Assembly (NCBI GenBank): GCA_004335835.1
Contig: RWJK01001554.1
Span: 21,765 to 85,764, forward strand
Direction: 5' to 3'
Source of the DNA: Scenedesmus sp. ARA3
Lineage: Eukaryota; Chlorophyta; Chlorophyceae; Sphaeropleales; Scenedesmaceae
DNA: 64,000 nucleotides
Shown here: positions 1 through 13,702 of the stretch, one piece after another
Numbering within the stretch: the first letter of the stretch is position 1
Layout: each line of letters opens with the position of its first letter
Made by a program: the position numbers and the translations under genes
Notes under the pieces: generated by a model
What the model was told of the DNA's origin: nothing
Seen by the model: the letters and a program-made list of their open reading frames with translations, nothing else
Databases searched by the model: none

Positions 1-4
1 CCCA

Positions 5-175
5 CCTGGCGACACAATTGACGGCCTGGCAGTCCGACTGACGACCAAGCAGTACAATGGATGGCCTGGCAGTACGATCAACAACCTGGCAGTACAATCA
101 CCAACCAGGCAGTACAATTGACGGCCTGGCAGAACAATTGACGGCCTGGCAGTACAAGTGACAGCCCGGCAGTAT
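5..175. repeat. 20-bp tandem repeat array at the window edge
   Basis: About eight to nine imperfect copies of a 20-base unit resembling CCTGGCAGTACAATTGACGG run from the window edge to about base 175. Copies differ by one to five bases, so the array is decaying. It may extend to the left of the window. No coding role is apparent; it lies about 0.9 kb downstream of the paladin stop codon. Confidence 0.85.
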
Positions 176-1056
176 AATGTGCGCCAGGGCATGCACCAAC
201 ATGCAGCGGCCAACTTGCCACTTCCTGCCTTATGCTGCCGCTTCCTGCCTGATTTGGCACATCTGCATGCTGAGCCACACTGTCTAGCTGCTCCAAATAC
301 ATTGCAGCCGTGCAACAGACAGCTACAGCCAGCTGCTGCAGCACTGTCACCGCAATGCACAGTGCCATGCGTGCTGCTGCAGCCCATACAGATACCAACA
401 GCGCCGCATGCTGATTGACTGCACAGCACAGCAGCACACGCAGCATCATCCCAGGCAGTCATACAATGTCCTCCCCTCATGTACAGCACAAGCAAACACA
501 CGACAGCACACCTGAGCAGCCACTGCACCGGGTGATCAGCTTGCTTGCCTGAGCAGCCGTGCTGTCCATGGCCTGCTGTTTTGAGCTGCACGTAGCCCCA
601 CACACACTCAGAAAAAGCAGGCAGGGCCTGCATCATGAAAACCATGGATTCGAAAGTTTGGTGCTTGCTGCTGCTGCCGCCCTGGCGACATTTAAGTTGG
701 CGCATCATCCCAGCCACTGCAACCATAAGCATAGATAAGTCCCCAGCAACGAAACTAGTTGTCAGAGGTCAGGAGCTGCAGGGAGTGGGACACACCGAGC
801 TGCTGGTCAGGCAAAACTCATGCACTACTGCGATTCTTAGCAGAGCACTGCACGTGATAGTGCGGGACGACTGCAGCATATGCGCATGCTGCCGAAGGCC
901 TGGGGCACCAGGCTGCAACGGCTTGCCGCATACATACACAACACCAAACTTGCTGGCTGCAGCAAGATGCTTTGCTGCACCTGTGACACACTGTGCGCGC
1001 ACCGCACCACAGCGCAGGCAATGCATCATATCATCATCAGCAGCAGCAGCTGCCGC
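176..1056. other. Sequence downstream of the paladin gene; no gene seen
   Basis: This stretch holds the presumed 3' untranslated region of the minus-strand paladin gene and unassigned sequence. Open frames here are short, cysteine- and alanine-rich and match nothing I recognise. No clear TTACA (TGTAA on the minus strand) polyadenylation signal was found. Confidence 0.5.
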
Positions 1057-4000
1057 TCATGTGTCCAGGTTGAGGTGGTGCATCAAGTGCCCCAGCTCTC
1101 GCCTGTCCTCCACCCACTTTGTGAAGTCGGGCGCGGTGCGGCCCAGCTGCTCCGCGCGCTGCCGCTGCACCAGGTAGCACCTGCAGGCGAACAACAACAG
1201 CAGCAGGCGCGAGTGTTAGGCAGCGCTGGAAGAAAACTTCTGTACATCAACTGCTGAAGCACAGCAGCATTGCCACCGACTGACCCCACACCTGAAGGCA
1301 ACCAGCAGGACGTAGCGCTTCAAAAAGTGCACAAGAAGCTACGGCAGCTGCCCCTGAAGGCGACCAGCAATCGGCGTAAACCACACACACCCCTTCCCTC
1401 CCCCGTCTCACACACTCAACGCACCTGAACGCGATGAGCAGGAAGTAGCGCTTGAGGTAGTGCACGCCCAGCTGCCGCGCCGCCCAGGCCATGCTGCCAG
1501 GGTCGTCGCTGCTCTGCCCAGGCGCGGACGCGTTGTGCTTGCAGGCCTGCGGCACGTAGCGGCAGCAGCAGCAGCCATAAGATGTCAGGTTCAGCTTGAG
1601 CAAGATATGCAGCCAGCAGTACCGGTGCACTGCCAGTGTATTAAGTCAATTTCAACACATGAGGCGCGGCAACCGCTTGGTCCCCTGCCGAACTCGCAGA
1701 CATGCGCCTGACAAGTACTCGAGCAGCTGCAAGTACGCCTAAAGCCAACCTACGTATCCACATCAACCCCAAAGCAAGTCCGCAACACTGCAGAACTGCA
1801 GCTACCTCCACTAAAGATTCATCCTCACTATCCTCATTATCGCACCTTGATGTCCTCCCGCAGGTTGCCGATCGCCGAGCAGCGGTCAATGGCCGCATCC
1901 ACGGCCCCCTTCACCTCCAGCCCCCCCGGCAAAAGCCTCGCCACACTCATGATGCCCCGGTACTCCCCTAAGTCAGAATGCGTGCGCCGCATTCGCTTTG
2001 CGGGCCCCTGGCTCGGGCTGTCGCCATTCGCTGCTGCTGCTGCTGCCACAGCGCCGCCAGGACCCTTGCTTGGGCTGCCAGGTGCACCCGCTGCTGCTGC
2101 TTTGGACTCTGACTTGGAGTGCTTCTGCAGGAAGGTGGCAAAGGCGGCTGTGGCGAAGCGCGCACTGCTGCCGGTCGCTGTGCGAGACACCACCAAGTGC
2201 ACGATGCTGCGCGGCTGCTGCTGCTGCTGCTGGCCTTCTTGACCTCCTGCCACACCTGCTGGTGGCTTTGCAGCGAGCCGGTTCATGTCTGCTGCGCACT
2301 GCGCGGCCATGCGCATCATCTGCGCGGCACGCGGGCTGGCGCCACCCCCCGGGCTGCCTAGATCAAGCGGGCCCACCCCCGCAGGCAGCGCCAGCATCTG
2401 CTTCATCATGTCACCAAGATCTGAGGGCACAGGCGTGCGCTCACGCGACAGCGGGATGCGGCGGTACGTGATGTGGAAGCCCGCATGCTGCAGCTGCTTT
2501 GCAACATCTAGGCATGTCGCCAGCGGCGACGGCCGCATGCCCTGCTGCTGCTGCTGCTGCTGCTTGGGATCTGGCTGTGTGTCTGCTGCTGCTGCTGCTG
2601 CTGCACTGGGAGGGGATGCTGCGCTGTCGCCGCTGCTGGCAATTTCCACAGGCTCCCAATACGGCACCACGGCCGCACCTGGCCGCACATCCACGGGTGC
2701 TGTGACGTCATCGCCCGCAGTGTTGCTGGCAGCAGCAGCGCCCTCGGGCCCAATGAGGATCTGGCTGCTGCTGCCGCGGCCAGCTGCTGCTGCAGCCGGG
2801 CTGGTTGCAAAGGGGCTGGGGCTGATAGGCGGGAAACCAGGGAAGCCTGCTGCTGCTGATGCATCGCCTGCTGCACCGTTTACAGCTGGGCTGGCTGCTG
2901 CTGCTGCTGCTGGGCCGGGTGAGATTGGCGGCAGCTGCCCACTGATGCGGCGGGCGGTGCCTGCGGCTGCAACAGGTGACGGCGCAATCGCCGATGCCAG
3001 CTGCAGCGCTGTGGCAGGTACAGGGCCTGTGGGCGGCGTGAGGAATGACCCCAGCATTGGCAGCGGCAGCGCTGAGCTACCTGCGCGGCCAGGAATTGAC
3101 ACGCGCAGCGCCGCGCCGCCGCCGCCGCTGCCTCCTGGGATGAGGCCGCTCATGCGGCGCTGCGCATCTGCTGCTGTGTAGAGCTCCTGGTGCAGCAGCA
3201 CGCGGCCTCCCCACTTGGCTGCCTCGTTGGCCACATCTTCGCGCAGCGCTGCTTCCAGCAGCTCCAGCTGCCGTGCGTGCACGCCTGCGTGGTGCAGCGC
3301 AGCAGCTGGCATCTCCAGCTCGCGCCGGATGTGCGGCACGCCTGCGGGGGGCAGACGGGTGTGTGTGAAAACAGGCAAACAGGTTAGTGTTACGTTCAGA
3401 GCATGCACATACGGCACTGTATGCATGATTAGGGGGGGTTTTCTGCAGAGGTACCCGCTGCCGTGAATATGGTGTTAGGTAAGCTCCTCGCAGCCGCGCC
3501 GTCTACCACATCATCAACACACAGTTACCATTCACACCATAGAAGCGGCAAACCACAGCATTGTCATCTGGCCTCACCGCCCGCCCGCCTCCTGGCCTCA
3601 TCATCACCATGTTACAAATCAAACCATTACGATGATGCCAACCGAGCAATAGCAAATGCGACCTATGAAGCCATTGATACGACATCACAAACTCACCGTT
3701 GACATACACCACCAGCTCCTCCCTCACATCAGTCACCACCACATGCGTGCTGCCCCCCGGGCCCGCACCCAGGTGCAGCAGCAGCTTAGCCAGCGCCTCA
3801 TAAGCCACGTTGCCCACAGCAAACACGGGCAGGCCTGCGGCAGACAGCGCGGCACGTACACCACATACACACAGTGAGCGGCAGCAGGCAGCAGCAGGAC
3901 TCGGCACACCCAGCCAGGCAGCATAGCAGCAGGCATGAATCAGGTGCATTTCTACAGGAGTGTCAGACGAAACAGGCGCCATATCATGTGCATCTGGCAG

Positions 4001-7000
4001 CATTGATTGTGAGGTATTAGCCAGGGCTGCAGTTATCACTGCCAGCCTACTCAACAGCAACAGAACATGAGGTACACACACGCATGCACAACAAAAACTG
4101 CTGCAGTGCACAGCCTAAGCACACACAGCGCCACCAGCGCGCTGCCGCACCTTCCGCCTGCCGCACGTCGGGCGTGCCGGGGGGCAGCGAGGGGTCTGCT
4201 GCTCTTGCCAGGTAGGACTTGAGGATGATGCGGCGGTTCAGCGTCTTGCCACGGCGCTTGCGCAGCACCTGCGGGCGGGGCAGGGAGGAAGGGGGCCAGT
4301 TTGTCAACGTAATGGGTGGTGCTGTTGGTGCAGTTGGCAGCTGTGCAGCAAGCAGGCTGTGCAGCAAGCAGGCTGTGCAGCAAGCAGGCTGTGCAGCAAG
4401 CAGGCTGTGCAGCAAGCAGGCTGTGCAGCAAGCAGGCTGTGCAGCAAGCAGGCTGTGCAGTTGAACATGTACACAGCATGCAATGCGTGATGTGCAGCAC
4501 TTGTGCCGAATGTAACCAGAACACAGTTAATTATTTACGCTGCCCTTCGTCCAGCAGCACAATGCAGCGCAGCCGCGCACCTCCTCTTGCTCAGCTGGCG
4601 TGACCTCCACCCCGCCGCGCACGGAGCGGTACAGCACCGGCATGGCAGCCACAGGCACGGCCGCCAGCGCGGTGGCTGGGTTGCTGTGGATGTTGGACAG
4701 CGCCTGCGGCAGCAGCAGGAGGCAGGTGCAGGCAGCAGGTGCAGCAAGTGCATGTCAGCAGCGCATTGAACAGGCGCAGCCCAGCTGTGCATATGCTCAG
4801 GCTGCATGTGTGGTTGCCCTGCTGATGAAGCAAGGGCCACCTAGTTCAAGGAACAGAAGTCATGGCGGTCACGTCAAATAAAGGCTCAACTAGCGCGCAC
4901 ACCGGCACGCACAGATGCACAACTGCGCACCACAACCCAACGCACACCAACCCCTACCATTCCCCATACAAGATGAGCAGCGCACCTGCTTCAGCTCAGG
5001 CCGCGCCTCCAGCCACGCCTCAAAGCTGGTGGCGCTGCCCAGGCCCTCCGCCTGCAGGTAGGCCCCCAGCGCCACCAGCAGGCAGTAGCGCTCCAGGTAC
5101 GCGGAGCCGCGCCGGTACGCAAAGTGGCGCGCCGCCACCTCGCTCTTGTGGTTGTGGTACTGGTGCTTGGGGCGGCGGAACCTGGCGCAACGAGAGTGTA
5201 CAGGTTGTGGCAGCAGCAGCAGCAGCAGCAGCAGCAGGGCGGAGGGGTTGAGAAAAGGCAGCAGGCCGAGGGCAGCTTGGACATACCGCACGTGCAGCAG
5301 CCTGGCGCCGTAATTGCCGTTGCTGCAGGGGGCATGTGGCAGCTGTCAGTCCTGCTTCCAACAGGTGGTGGCTCCGCCATCTGAAGCAGCACTTCATGCA
5401 TGCATGCGCATGGCTGAGCTGCACAGGCACAAGTGGGAGGACATGAGGGCCGTAGATTTTGCAGACAGGGACCGCAGCAGCAGCATGCCGCCGCTGCGCC
5501 CACCTCATGATGGCCACGCGCAGGTTGAGCATCTGCGCGCAGCCGTCAATGACCGCGTCCACGAGCCGCTTGGCGCTGTCGCCGTGCTCCAGCAGCCGCA
5601 CCACCCGCCGCACGCCCACGTAGCCGCCCGCAGCCAGGCTCACGCGCTCCTGCAGCAGCAGCAGCAGCAGACTCTCAGTCATGATTCACCACCTCGTCAC
5701 CTAGCGGCGCGCAGGCGCTGTGCCTGGCAAGCTTGCATCCATGAGAGCGCTGATCTCGGCAGCAATTGCCAGGCAGCACTGGCGCTTCTACATATCCGGC
5801 AAGCACGATCCACGCGCAGGACCACACGCGTTGCAGGTCACCAGTCAGACAGGCACACCACCTCATCAACCTATCTAAACTGTGCCCAGTAGCTTTCATA
5901 CCACAAACATGCGCACCTGCACTTCCTCAGGGCTCAGGTCACTCCACAGCTCAGCAACGCTGCTGCAGCGCGGCACCGGCGGCTGCTGGCCCTGGCCTGC
6001 TGCTGCTGCGCCTGCTGCTGCTGCTGCTGCTGTTGCCTCGCCCCCGGCACGGTTGGCAAATGCGCCTTGCAGCGGCATGCCGGCAGATGAAAGGGGGCTG
6101 CCATTGTCTGAATCCTCTGCGGGTGCAGGGGCAACCACGGTAGGCAGGCAGGCAGCGTTACAACGATGAGCAAGCATAGGTGCTAGAAAGCCTGAAGCTG
6201 TAGGCAAGACCGCAAAACACAAGCAGCACCAGCTCCAACCATCCAACCTTCAATTGCACAGACCCGGCCCTGCTCAGACCTCTGCAGTGCACACAGTCTG
6301 TGCCCAGCCAGCGTCTGTCCATACAAATGCAACCGGATGCAGCCAAAATCGCACCTGAGTGCCGTGGTGAATCCCCAGCCAGCTCCTCCCGGATGATGTC
6401 CTTGCTCAAGTCATCCATGCTGGTGCTGCTGGGCATGCTCGCCAGGAACGCCCGCGCACTTGCAGCAGCAGCGTCAGCGCCGCCGCTGCCGCCGTCCTCA
6501 GCAGCAGCAGCAGCAGCAGCGCCCGGCGGCTGCGTGGCGCAGCCGTACATAGCCAGCAGGGCACCGATGACAGTGCCTGTGGTGGTGCGGCCTGCACCCA
6601 TTTGGCAGTTGAAGACCATGGGGTGGTCATAGCCCACATGCGCCACCTGGAAGGGCAGAGAGGAAGCAAAGAGGCAGCAGAGGGTGAGCAGGACACAGGT
6701 AGGGAGTGCTGGGACATGCCTGCAACATAGCGACTGCTGGCCCACATGCGCCACGTTGCAGGGCAGACAGGCAGGAAGCAGCGAGGGGCAGGTGAGCAAG
6801 GCACAAGCAGGGCAATGCTGTCTGCAGCGCAGCGACTGCTGACGTCAAACCCGCGCCACCTGACAGGGCACTAGACAGGAAGCAGAGAGGCAGCAGAGGG
6901 TGAGCAAGAGGAGCAAGATACAGGCAGGGAATGCCGGGACATGCCTGCAGCACAGCGAGCGCTGACGATGCTTCTGGGCGGTGATCTTGATAGCTGTGGG

Positions 7001-10000
7001 AGGCAGCTGCGGATGCAGCGGCAGCCAGATGCCCTTGCTGGCAGTTGATCTGCGCTGCGGGATGACGGCCGCGTACTGCATTAGGATGTGTCACCACCAA
7101 GCAAACATATTGTGCGTCTCAGATGGTTGTATACTGTCGCATGGCATGAACTGCATGTACTGCAGCAAGAGCCTGCAAAAACCCAATCAACACTGCAGTC
7201 CCACCTGGCGCATGATGGCGTCAATGTCGCCAGCTGAGGGCGCCTTGCCGTCCGTGACAGGCACGCGAAGGTAATGCACGCCCAGGCCCTCCCCAGCCAG
7301 CGCAGCATACACCTCAGCAGGGGTCTGCACTGCATCGGGGCCATCCACTGGCTCCCACATGTCCACCACCTCTCCTGTGCCGCTGTAGTGCACGGCGTGC
7401 TCTGAGGGCAGGCTGCCTGGTGCTGCTGCTGACTCACGCGCCACCAGGATGCGGCCGCTGTGGTGGGCTGCAGTGGAAAACAAGGTGTGTTACGTCAGCG
7501 TCAGCAGGAGCATCAGCAGCAGCACCTGGACTTGACAGAACTGCACTGGACGCGGACAAACCCTAGGTCGTTGAGCAACTGCACATCTGGCATGCTGCAG
7601 CTACCAACGCAACCTCACACTCAACCTGAACTTGAACCTGCACAACCCAAGCACAATCGCCAACCATCTAGCAGCAACACAGGTGTGCGGCGCACCCAAA
7701 CAGCCAAAACCTGCAGCTGCGCAAGCAGCAGCACCGGCAGCAGCAGCAGCACTGCCTCAGCCTGCACGTCGTATGCCAAGCCGCGCCTCCATGCGCTCCA
7801 GCCTGCCTGCATCTAAGCGTCGACACAACACATATATGCACTGATGAAACTATAACAGAAGGACCCCCTGCCCCCTCCTACACATACACACACCTGCTTC
7901 TGCCAGCACGTCATCTTTCAGCCGCGCCTCCATGCGCTCCAGCCGCCCAGCATCAATGCCCGCATACTCCTGCAGATTCTTCATGGGCCGCTGCTGCTCA
8001 CGCAGCACAAAAGGCAGCCCGTTGATGTACACCATGGGCTCCTCACGCATGTTGAACCACATCACAGACTGCAGGGGGTGCAGCGCAGCGCAGCACAGGG
8101 GGCAGTGCAGGGGGCACGGCGGCAGCAGTTCAAGGTGGAGCGCGCTACAGCCGCGATGAGGTGCATGCACAGCTGCACACAGCTTTGCAGCGGCACTCGA
8201 TGTGTCAATGCGGCATGCGGCAAGATCCAAGGTGCATGCTGCATATGCTGCTGGCTGATAGGACTCCAAAGCGCGCAGCCTGCCGCACCTTGGGCCCGCC
8301 AGCCGCCTGCTGCTGCTGCGCCACCGCTGCCAGCACGTTGCGGATGCCTCCCAGTGTGCACATGGCCACGCCGTACACAGGGGGCCCTGCGGCGCGCCTG
8401 AAGTTGCCCGCACCTGGCAGCACCTGCGGCAGCCTGATGGGAGGCACGGCAAGCAGCAGGCAGCACAGCGCCGAAGAAAAAGGAAAGTTGGTGCCTACTC
8501 ATGATGTGCAAAAGCAAAGGTAGCACCTGCGGCAGCCTGTTGGGAGGCGGCAGGCAGCAGGCAGCTCAACGGCAAAGAACTAGGATACGTGGAGCATACT
8601 GATCTGCACAACAGCGCAGCAGAGGCACAGCGCAGTTGTTTGCACCTCATCTGAGGATCTCGGCTACACATCAGTGAGCTCAAAAAGGAAACTCCAGAGT
8701 CACAGCTGCACCTTGACATGATCCAACAGCTGCTCACATCTGTCGTGCCAGCTCGCTAGCTCGATCCTGCGCCTGCTGCTGCACACACGCCCATCTGCCC
8801 CACACCCCATACACACCTGCTGCTCTTCATGCCTGGGAAGTAGTCCTCCTTGAGGATGGTCAGTGCGCCCAGCACCGCGCCGCTGCGCGACTCGATGATG
8901 ACGTCAGCACGCGCCTCAGCCTGGCGGCAGCAGCAGCAGCAGCAGGAGCAGCAGCAGCGCGCGGGCAAGGAGAGGCAGGTGCATCAGCGCGATGTGCAGC
9001 CAAGCATAGCAAGTAGGCGGCTGACCAGCGCACTCCGCAGCACGCACACCTTGGCGAGACACGTAGCGCAGGGCTGCATGCATGTGTCTGCTGTCTGTGT
9101 GGCACTGCACGCGGACGATGCGTAGCTGCTGCTGGGCGCTCTGCACAGAGTGCTAACCACCACACGTTGATACACATTTGGTTTGCCGTGACAGCCACCA
9201 AGTTGCTGTGCACCACGCTGATAGCAGCAGCAGCAGGAGCAGCAGCAGCAGCATCAGCGCCGCACCTGTGACCTCGCTGCCTGGTCTGCATCCTCGTCGC
9301 CGCCCTGGTGGCCTGCCGCGCTGTCCTGCAGCAGCGTGGCAGCAGGGATGTGCAGCTCAAGCGCAGACAGCGGGTTCCTGCAGCGGCAAGCAAGCAAGCA
9401 GGCAGGCAGGCAGAAGTCGGCAGGCAGAGGTCAGGTCACGAATTTGGCGACGTACAACAGCAGACACGGCCAAATAAATATTTGTGTGCAACAATGGCTC
9501 TGCACACATTTGCAAAACAGCATTCACACTCGATGAGCTGCTGTGTAGTACATGACGACCGCAACGAGCACCATACACAATGCAAGCTGTGGCGCATCCA
9601 ATGCTCGCACTCAGTACAGCAGATGCACTACTCCCCAGGCACTTGCTGCTAGACAAGCCCCACCCGGCCATGCCTGCCAGCCAGCACAAGGTGGAGTTCA
9701 AGGGGCCCTTTGAATGGAATCAACTCAAACCAGGTTGCATGTGACCAACACGCTGGTTCACACGCCAACATTCGTGTGCGTTGGTTCCAACCCACACACT
9801 GCCCTACATGCTGACCAAACCACGCACCTGCGCAGCATCCTGCTGAGCAAGCTGCGCAGGTGCACCACTGCACCTACAGACACACCATTGCCGCAGATGC
9901 CACCTTCCCCATGCACTGGCTGCGGTGCATGCTGACCAAACCACGCACCTGCGCAGCATCCTGCTGAGCACGCTGCGCAGCTCAGGCCTGCTGTCCATCC

Positions 10001-13000
10001 AGTCCTGAAACGTCACGTGCCCCCGCGAGGCCGGGTCAAACTTGGGCCAGGTGAGGTAACTCGTAAAAGCAATGAGCATGTAGTAGCGCTCCAAGTACTC
10101 CAGGCACACGCCCATCAGCTGCGCGCGGCGTGACTCCTTGGACTCAGCCATGAGGCGGCTGCGGTACGTGGTGATGGCCTCACGCAGGTTCTGCGGCATG
10201 CGGCAGAGAAACAAAGGTGTTTGCAAGTCAGCAGCAACTAGAAGCAATGCTCGTGTAGTGCATGTGCAGCAGATGGGCCGCAGGTCTGACCGCGGTGAGT
10301 GGTGATGCCCTCACGCAGGTTCTGCGGCACATAACATGTGACAAAACAGCAGTTGCAAGTCAGCAAGCCAGCAACACAGAGGCAATGCTCCTGCACATGC
10401 GGCCGATGGGCCGCAAGCCTGGCCAAGGTACGCGGTGATGGCCTCGCAAGTGGAATCTTTCACCAGCAACAACATTTTCACCCCAACCCCACAGCCAGTG
10501 CTGCTGCCAGCTACTGCGTCTCCTGCGCCCCTCTACTACCCCACCAGCGCAGCTGCGCCACCACGCTGCGCGCTGCACCCCCACCCACCTGCATCGCGCT
10601 GCACGCGTCCAGGCACACATCCAGGATGGCCTTGCCAGCCACGCCCCGCTCCAGCACACGCAGCAGGCTGCGCACCACACCAAACTGCCCAGCCTTCAGC
10701 TTCTGCTCAGTGCCGCGAGGCGTGCCGCCCGCTGCAGTGGGCGACCCCAGGCTGCCCACGCCGCCCGCGCCGCTGCCGCGCGCCGCCTTGCTGTTGCGGA
10801 ACCACGCAGGCACCAGCTGCTGCAGCTGGCTGCCGTATGCAGCAGCAGCGCCATCTCCAGCCTGCATGTGGAAGCCATTGCCGTTGCCGTTTGCCAGCTG
10901 CTGCTGCTGCTGCTGTTGTTGTCCTGCAAGGGGTGCTGCTGCCGCGCTGAATGCGCCGAAGCGCCGCAGCGTGAGCAGCGTAGCAATGACCATGCCTGTG
11001 GTGGTGCGGCCGCGGCCCATCTGGCAGTTGAAGACCAGTGCTGCATCAGGAGGCACGTTCCACAGCCGCTGAATGAGCAGCTCAAAGTCGCTGTCCTTTG
11101 GGGCCTTCTCATCGGTGATGGGCACGCGCGTGTAGTCCTGCAAGAGGCAGCGGCAGCGCAAAACGAAGCACAGCATTGCAGTGGTCATGATAAAGTGGCA
11201 AAAAGCCCCGAAGGCAGAGATGGACGGATGATCTGGATGGAGTGCACATCGCATGCTGGCATCTCACTATTCACACCGAATATGATACTGCCAGGAGGTG
11301 TCCGCAAACCGGCTGCTGCACAAAGCACCTGCCCTGTTGACAGCATTGCATACCACTGCTGCAGGACAAGCATGCAGCCAGTGCCTGCACCATGCAGCTC
11401 CTAACCAACTCGAGGAGCACCCTGGCATTGCGCGGCCTCACTCCGCGCTGCATCACTATATTGCAGCTTCAAAAATACAGTTCAACATAACAACAGTTCA
11501 ACAAATTCGCACGCACCACGTTGTATCCGTCCTCGATGAGCTCCTGGTACACCTCCATGGGCGTCTGCACGTCACTCTCCGTGACAGGCTCCCACACGTC
11601 AATCACCTGCAAGGATGGCAGCGGCAGCAAACCACACTCGTTGGAGTTGCGTTGGAGTTGCGTTGGAGAGGCGGAGATGCTAGGCCAGTGGCTCAAGCGC
11701 ACAAGACGCGCAGCTGTGGCGTCGCTGGGGATGATGCTTGAACCACACAGCCGCATCTGCTGTTCATGCTTGCAGGAATTGGCGCATCACGCAGCTGCAG
11801 GCCCTGTGGCAGCTGCAGGCATCACGGCTGCCATGCCTCAGCACTCACGCAGCTGCTGCCTGCACCACCAGCGCGCTTCACCTTCACATCACCGCAACCC
11901 ACACAGCTGCTTGCTGCTAGCTGGCATGCTGCCCCTGCTCACGTTCATGTCGTCGTCCTCCTCCGTGACCAGGATGTGGTGCCCGTAGCGACCCGCCTCG
12001 CGCAGCACGTCACGCTTCAGGCGTGACTCCATGTCCTCCACGCGGGAGCGGTCGATGCCTGCAGCACAGCACAGCACAAAAGAGGCCAGAGCCATGCTTG
12101 TTGTTTGCAGGCGACACTGTGGCTGTGTTCATGAACAGCACGTGTGGAGAGCCAGATGGCATGTGCAACAGCTGCCGCGATAGTGCTCGACTGCAACCAT
12201 CAAGAGCCAATGAAACGCTGAGAGCGTTTGCTGCAAAGCCTTGAATAGCCTGCCTAGGTTCTCTCCTGTGCTGTGCCGCCGACTACTGCACACAACATGG
12301 CTCTGTTGCCACTGCTGAGCCAGCGCGGCTGCCCTCTTGGTGCACCAGTTACTACTGCAGCCAAACAGGGCCAGTGCAGCAGCCATAGCTCTATGTAACC
12401 TGCCTGCTGCAGCTGCCCTTGCTGCCGCAGCCACTGCAGCTGTTGCCGTCCTGCAAGCGCTGCTGCGTGTCACCTGTGTACTCCACATTGCAGAAGGGCT
12501 GGTCTGACTCGCGCACGACATACGGCTTGCCATTGATGTACAGCACCGGCTCCTCCCGCATGTTGTGCCATAGCACACCGCGCTGGCCTGCAGCAGGGGC
12601 AGCAGCATACATCCAAGGCTGTTGGTACATGTTGGCACGTTAAGCAGCTGCAGGAAGCACGAAGCAAAGCTGCTGGGGAGTGCTGAAGGGTGCAGTTGCA
12701 CTGGACACCATTTCTGCAGCTGCTGATGTTCAAGGTCCTGCCTGTGCAGCAGCAGCTGCAGCAGCAACAAGGATGAGCTGCATGCAGCAAGCTTGCAACT
12801 GTTTGACAGCAGCTACACCTCAGCTGCTGTCCTCTGACACCTTGTGTTGTGATTTCCACTTCCATAGGTTGCAACCAACTTCTGCTGCTGCTGTTGCTGC
12901 CATTGATGCTGCTGCTGCGTCGGCTGCTGCTTGCACCTGGCATGGTTGCTGACAAGCAAACAGCCCTGGGATTCGCACCTTGCGCTGCACCCAGCACATC

Positions 13001-13702
13001 CATCACATTGCGCAGCCCGCGCACAGTCGGGATGGCCACACCGTACACCGGCAGGCCCTCCACCTGTCTGAAGTTTGGAGCTCCATCCAACAGAGGTGTG
13101 AGCTTGGTGTTCTGGCACCCTGAAAAACATGCACACCACACAGCACATGTGCTGCTGTCAAACAGCACACCTGGCGGGACAGCTCACTTGACAAGTGATC
13201 AAAGAGTGCGGGTGTCAAACAGTGCTGCTTGTGCGTGCAGTTCTATACGTGCTTGCAGGACTGCCCTTTGTGCATGTGTGTGGCAGGTTTGTCTGGCATC
13301 AGAGCAGCATCTGCTGTATGCCTCGCTGAGAGCCCAGGCGTGCCCACATTCCCATACTTCTCTGTTTTCCATTACGGAGTACAGAAGCCTGTCAAGACAC
13401 GTAATCTGTGCCAACACCTCGTGCTCACGACCGATACCCTCGGTCAAGGTAGTTTTCAAGCACTACTTGCCTGGAAAGTGGTCTGCTTTCAGCAAAGTGT
13501 TCTTAATCAAGACATCCCCAGCCCGTGACCTGATTACTTCCTCTGCTTTAGGCCATCCGGCCTCTGCAAGCCCCGTTGCATCTCCACTGCCAGTCTTCCG
13601 CAAGGCCATACGCTGGACTCGATCCCCCCAGCGATCTTTCGATCCTTGGAAGTTCAAGTGTTTGGTTGTGTTGGGAGTGTGTACTGTGCAAGCAGTTTGC
13701 AC
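1057..13702 (-). CDS. Paladin-type tandem PTP-like phosphatase (22 exons)
   Basis: Member of the paladin family: tandem cysteine-phosphatase-like (PTP-like phytase) domains, with inositol-phosphate or protein-tyrosine phosphatase activity suspected but not settled in the family. Modelled exons (minus strand): 13702-13471, 13119-12979, 12587-12474, 12058-11943, 11606-11517, 11137-10589, 10190-9949, 9377-9266, 8920-8817, 8433-8289, 8068-7894, 7467-7205, 6646-6355, 6116-5917, 5649-5504, 5181-4986, 4703-4581, 4268-4151, 3834-3697, 3341-1846, 1546-1425, 1180-1057. They close in frame at 1745 residues; a start at 13609 would give 1714. Three repeats are visible. Repeats 1 and 2 each begin with a DHFPG/DYFPG-type block, then REEPxxYING, then a CX5R loop (CQMGRGRTTTG near residue 269, CQMGAGRTTTG near 777). 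Repeat 3 (exons 18-22) keeps RRIILKS, REELVVYVNG and NLRE but has no CX5R. Exon 20 carries a low-complexity Ala/Gln/Ser insertion of roughly 400 residues. Intron 1 is GC-AG. Confidence 0.9.
4341..4460. repeat. 16-bp minisatellite in a paladin intron
   Basis: Seven perfect head-to-tail copies of CTGTGCAGCAAGCAGG plus a partial eighth sit in the intron between paladin exons 17 (ends 4581) and 18 (starts 4268). The copies are identical, which implies recent expansion or homogenisation. Confidence 0.95.
5211..5237. repeat. CAG/CTG microsatellite
   Basis: A pure run of CAG triplets (CTG on the paladin coding strand) lies in the intron just upstream of paladin exon 16, whose acceptor is at 5182. 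Confidence 0.8.
6735..6860. repeat. Two decayed copies of the paladin exon 13 acceptor edge
   Basis: The exon 13 start and acceptor (around 6640-6650, CCCACATGCGCCACCTGG) recurs at about 6741-6756 and, more decayed, at about 6850-6862. The copies are about 105-108 bases apart and flanking intron sequence is repeated with them. They are non-coding echoes inside the intron. Confidence 0.75.
9807..9862. repeat. Near-perfect copy of the paladin exon 7 donor edge
   Basis: The last bases of exon 7 with the GTGCGT donor (9928-9982 on the plus strand) are repeated 121 bases further into the intron at 9807-9862 with about one mismatch. A second donor with the same context therefore exists downstream of the real one. 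Confidence 0.85.
10290..10456. repeat. Two copies of the paladin exon 7 acceptor edge
   Basis: The start of exon 7 and its CTGCGGCA acceptor context (about 10166-10200) recur at about 10291-10331 and, weaker, at about 10430-10456, spaced about 130 bases. The copies lie in the intron upstream of the real exon. Confidence 0.7.

Noticed and set aside
2285..3181. 298-codon plus-strand frame
   Set aside because: It is the antisense shadow of the low-complexity part of paladin exon 20.
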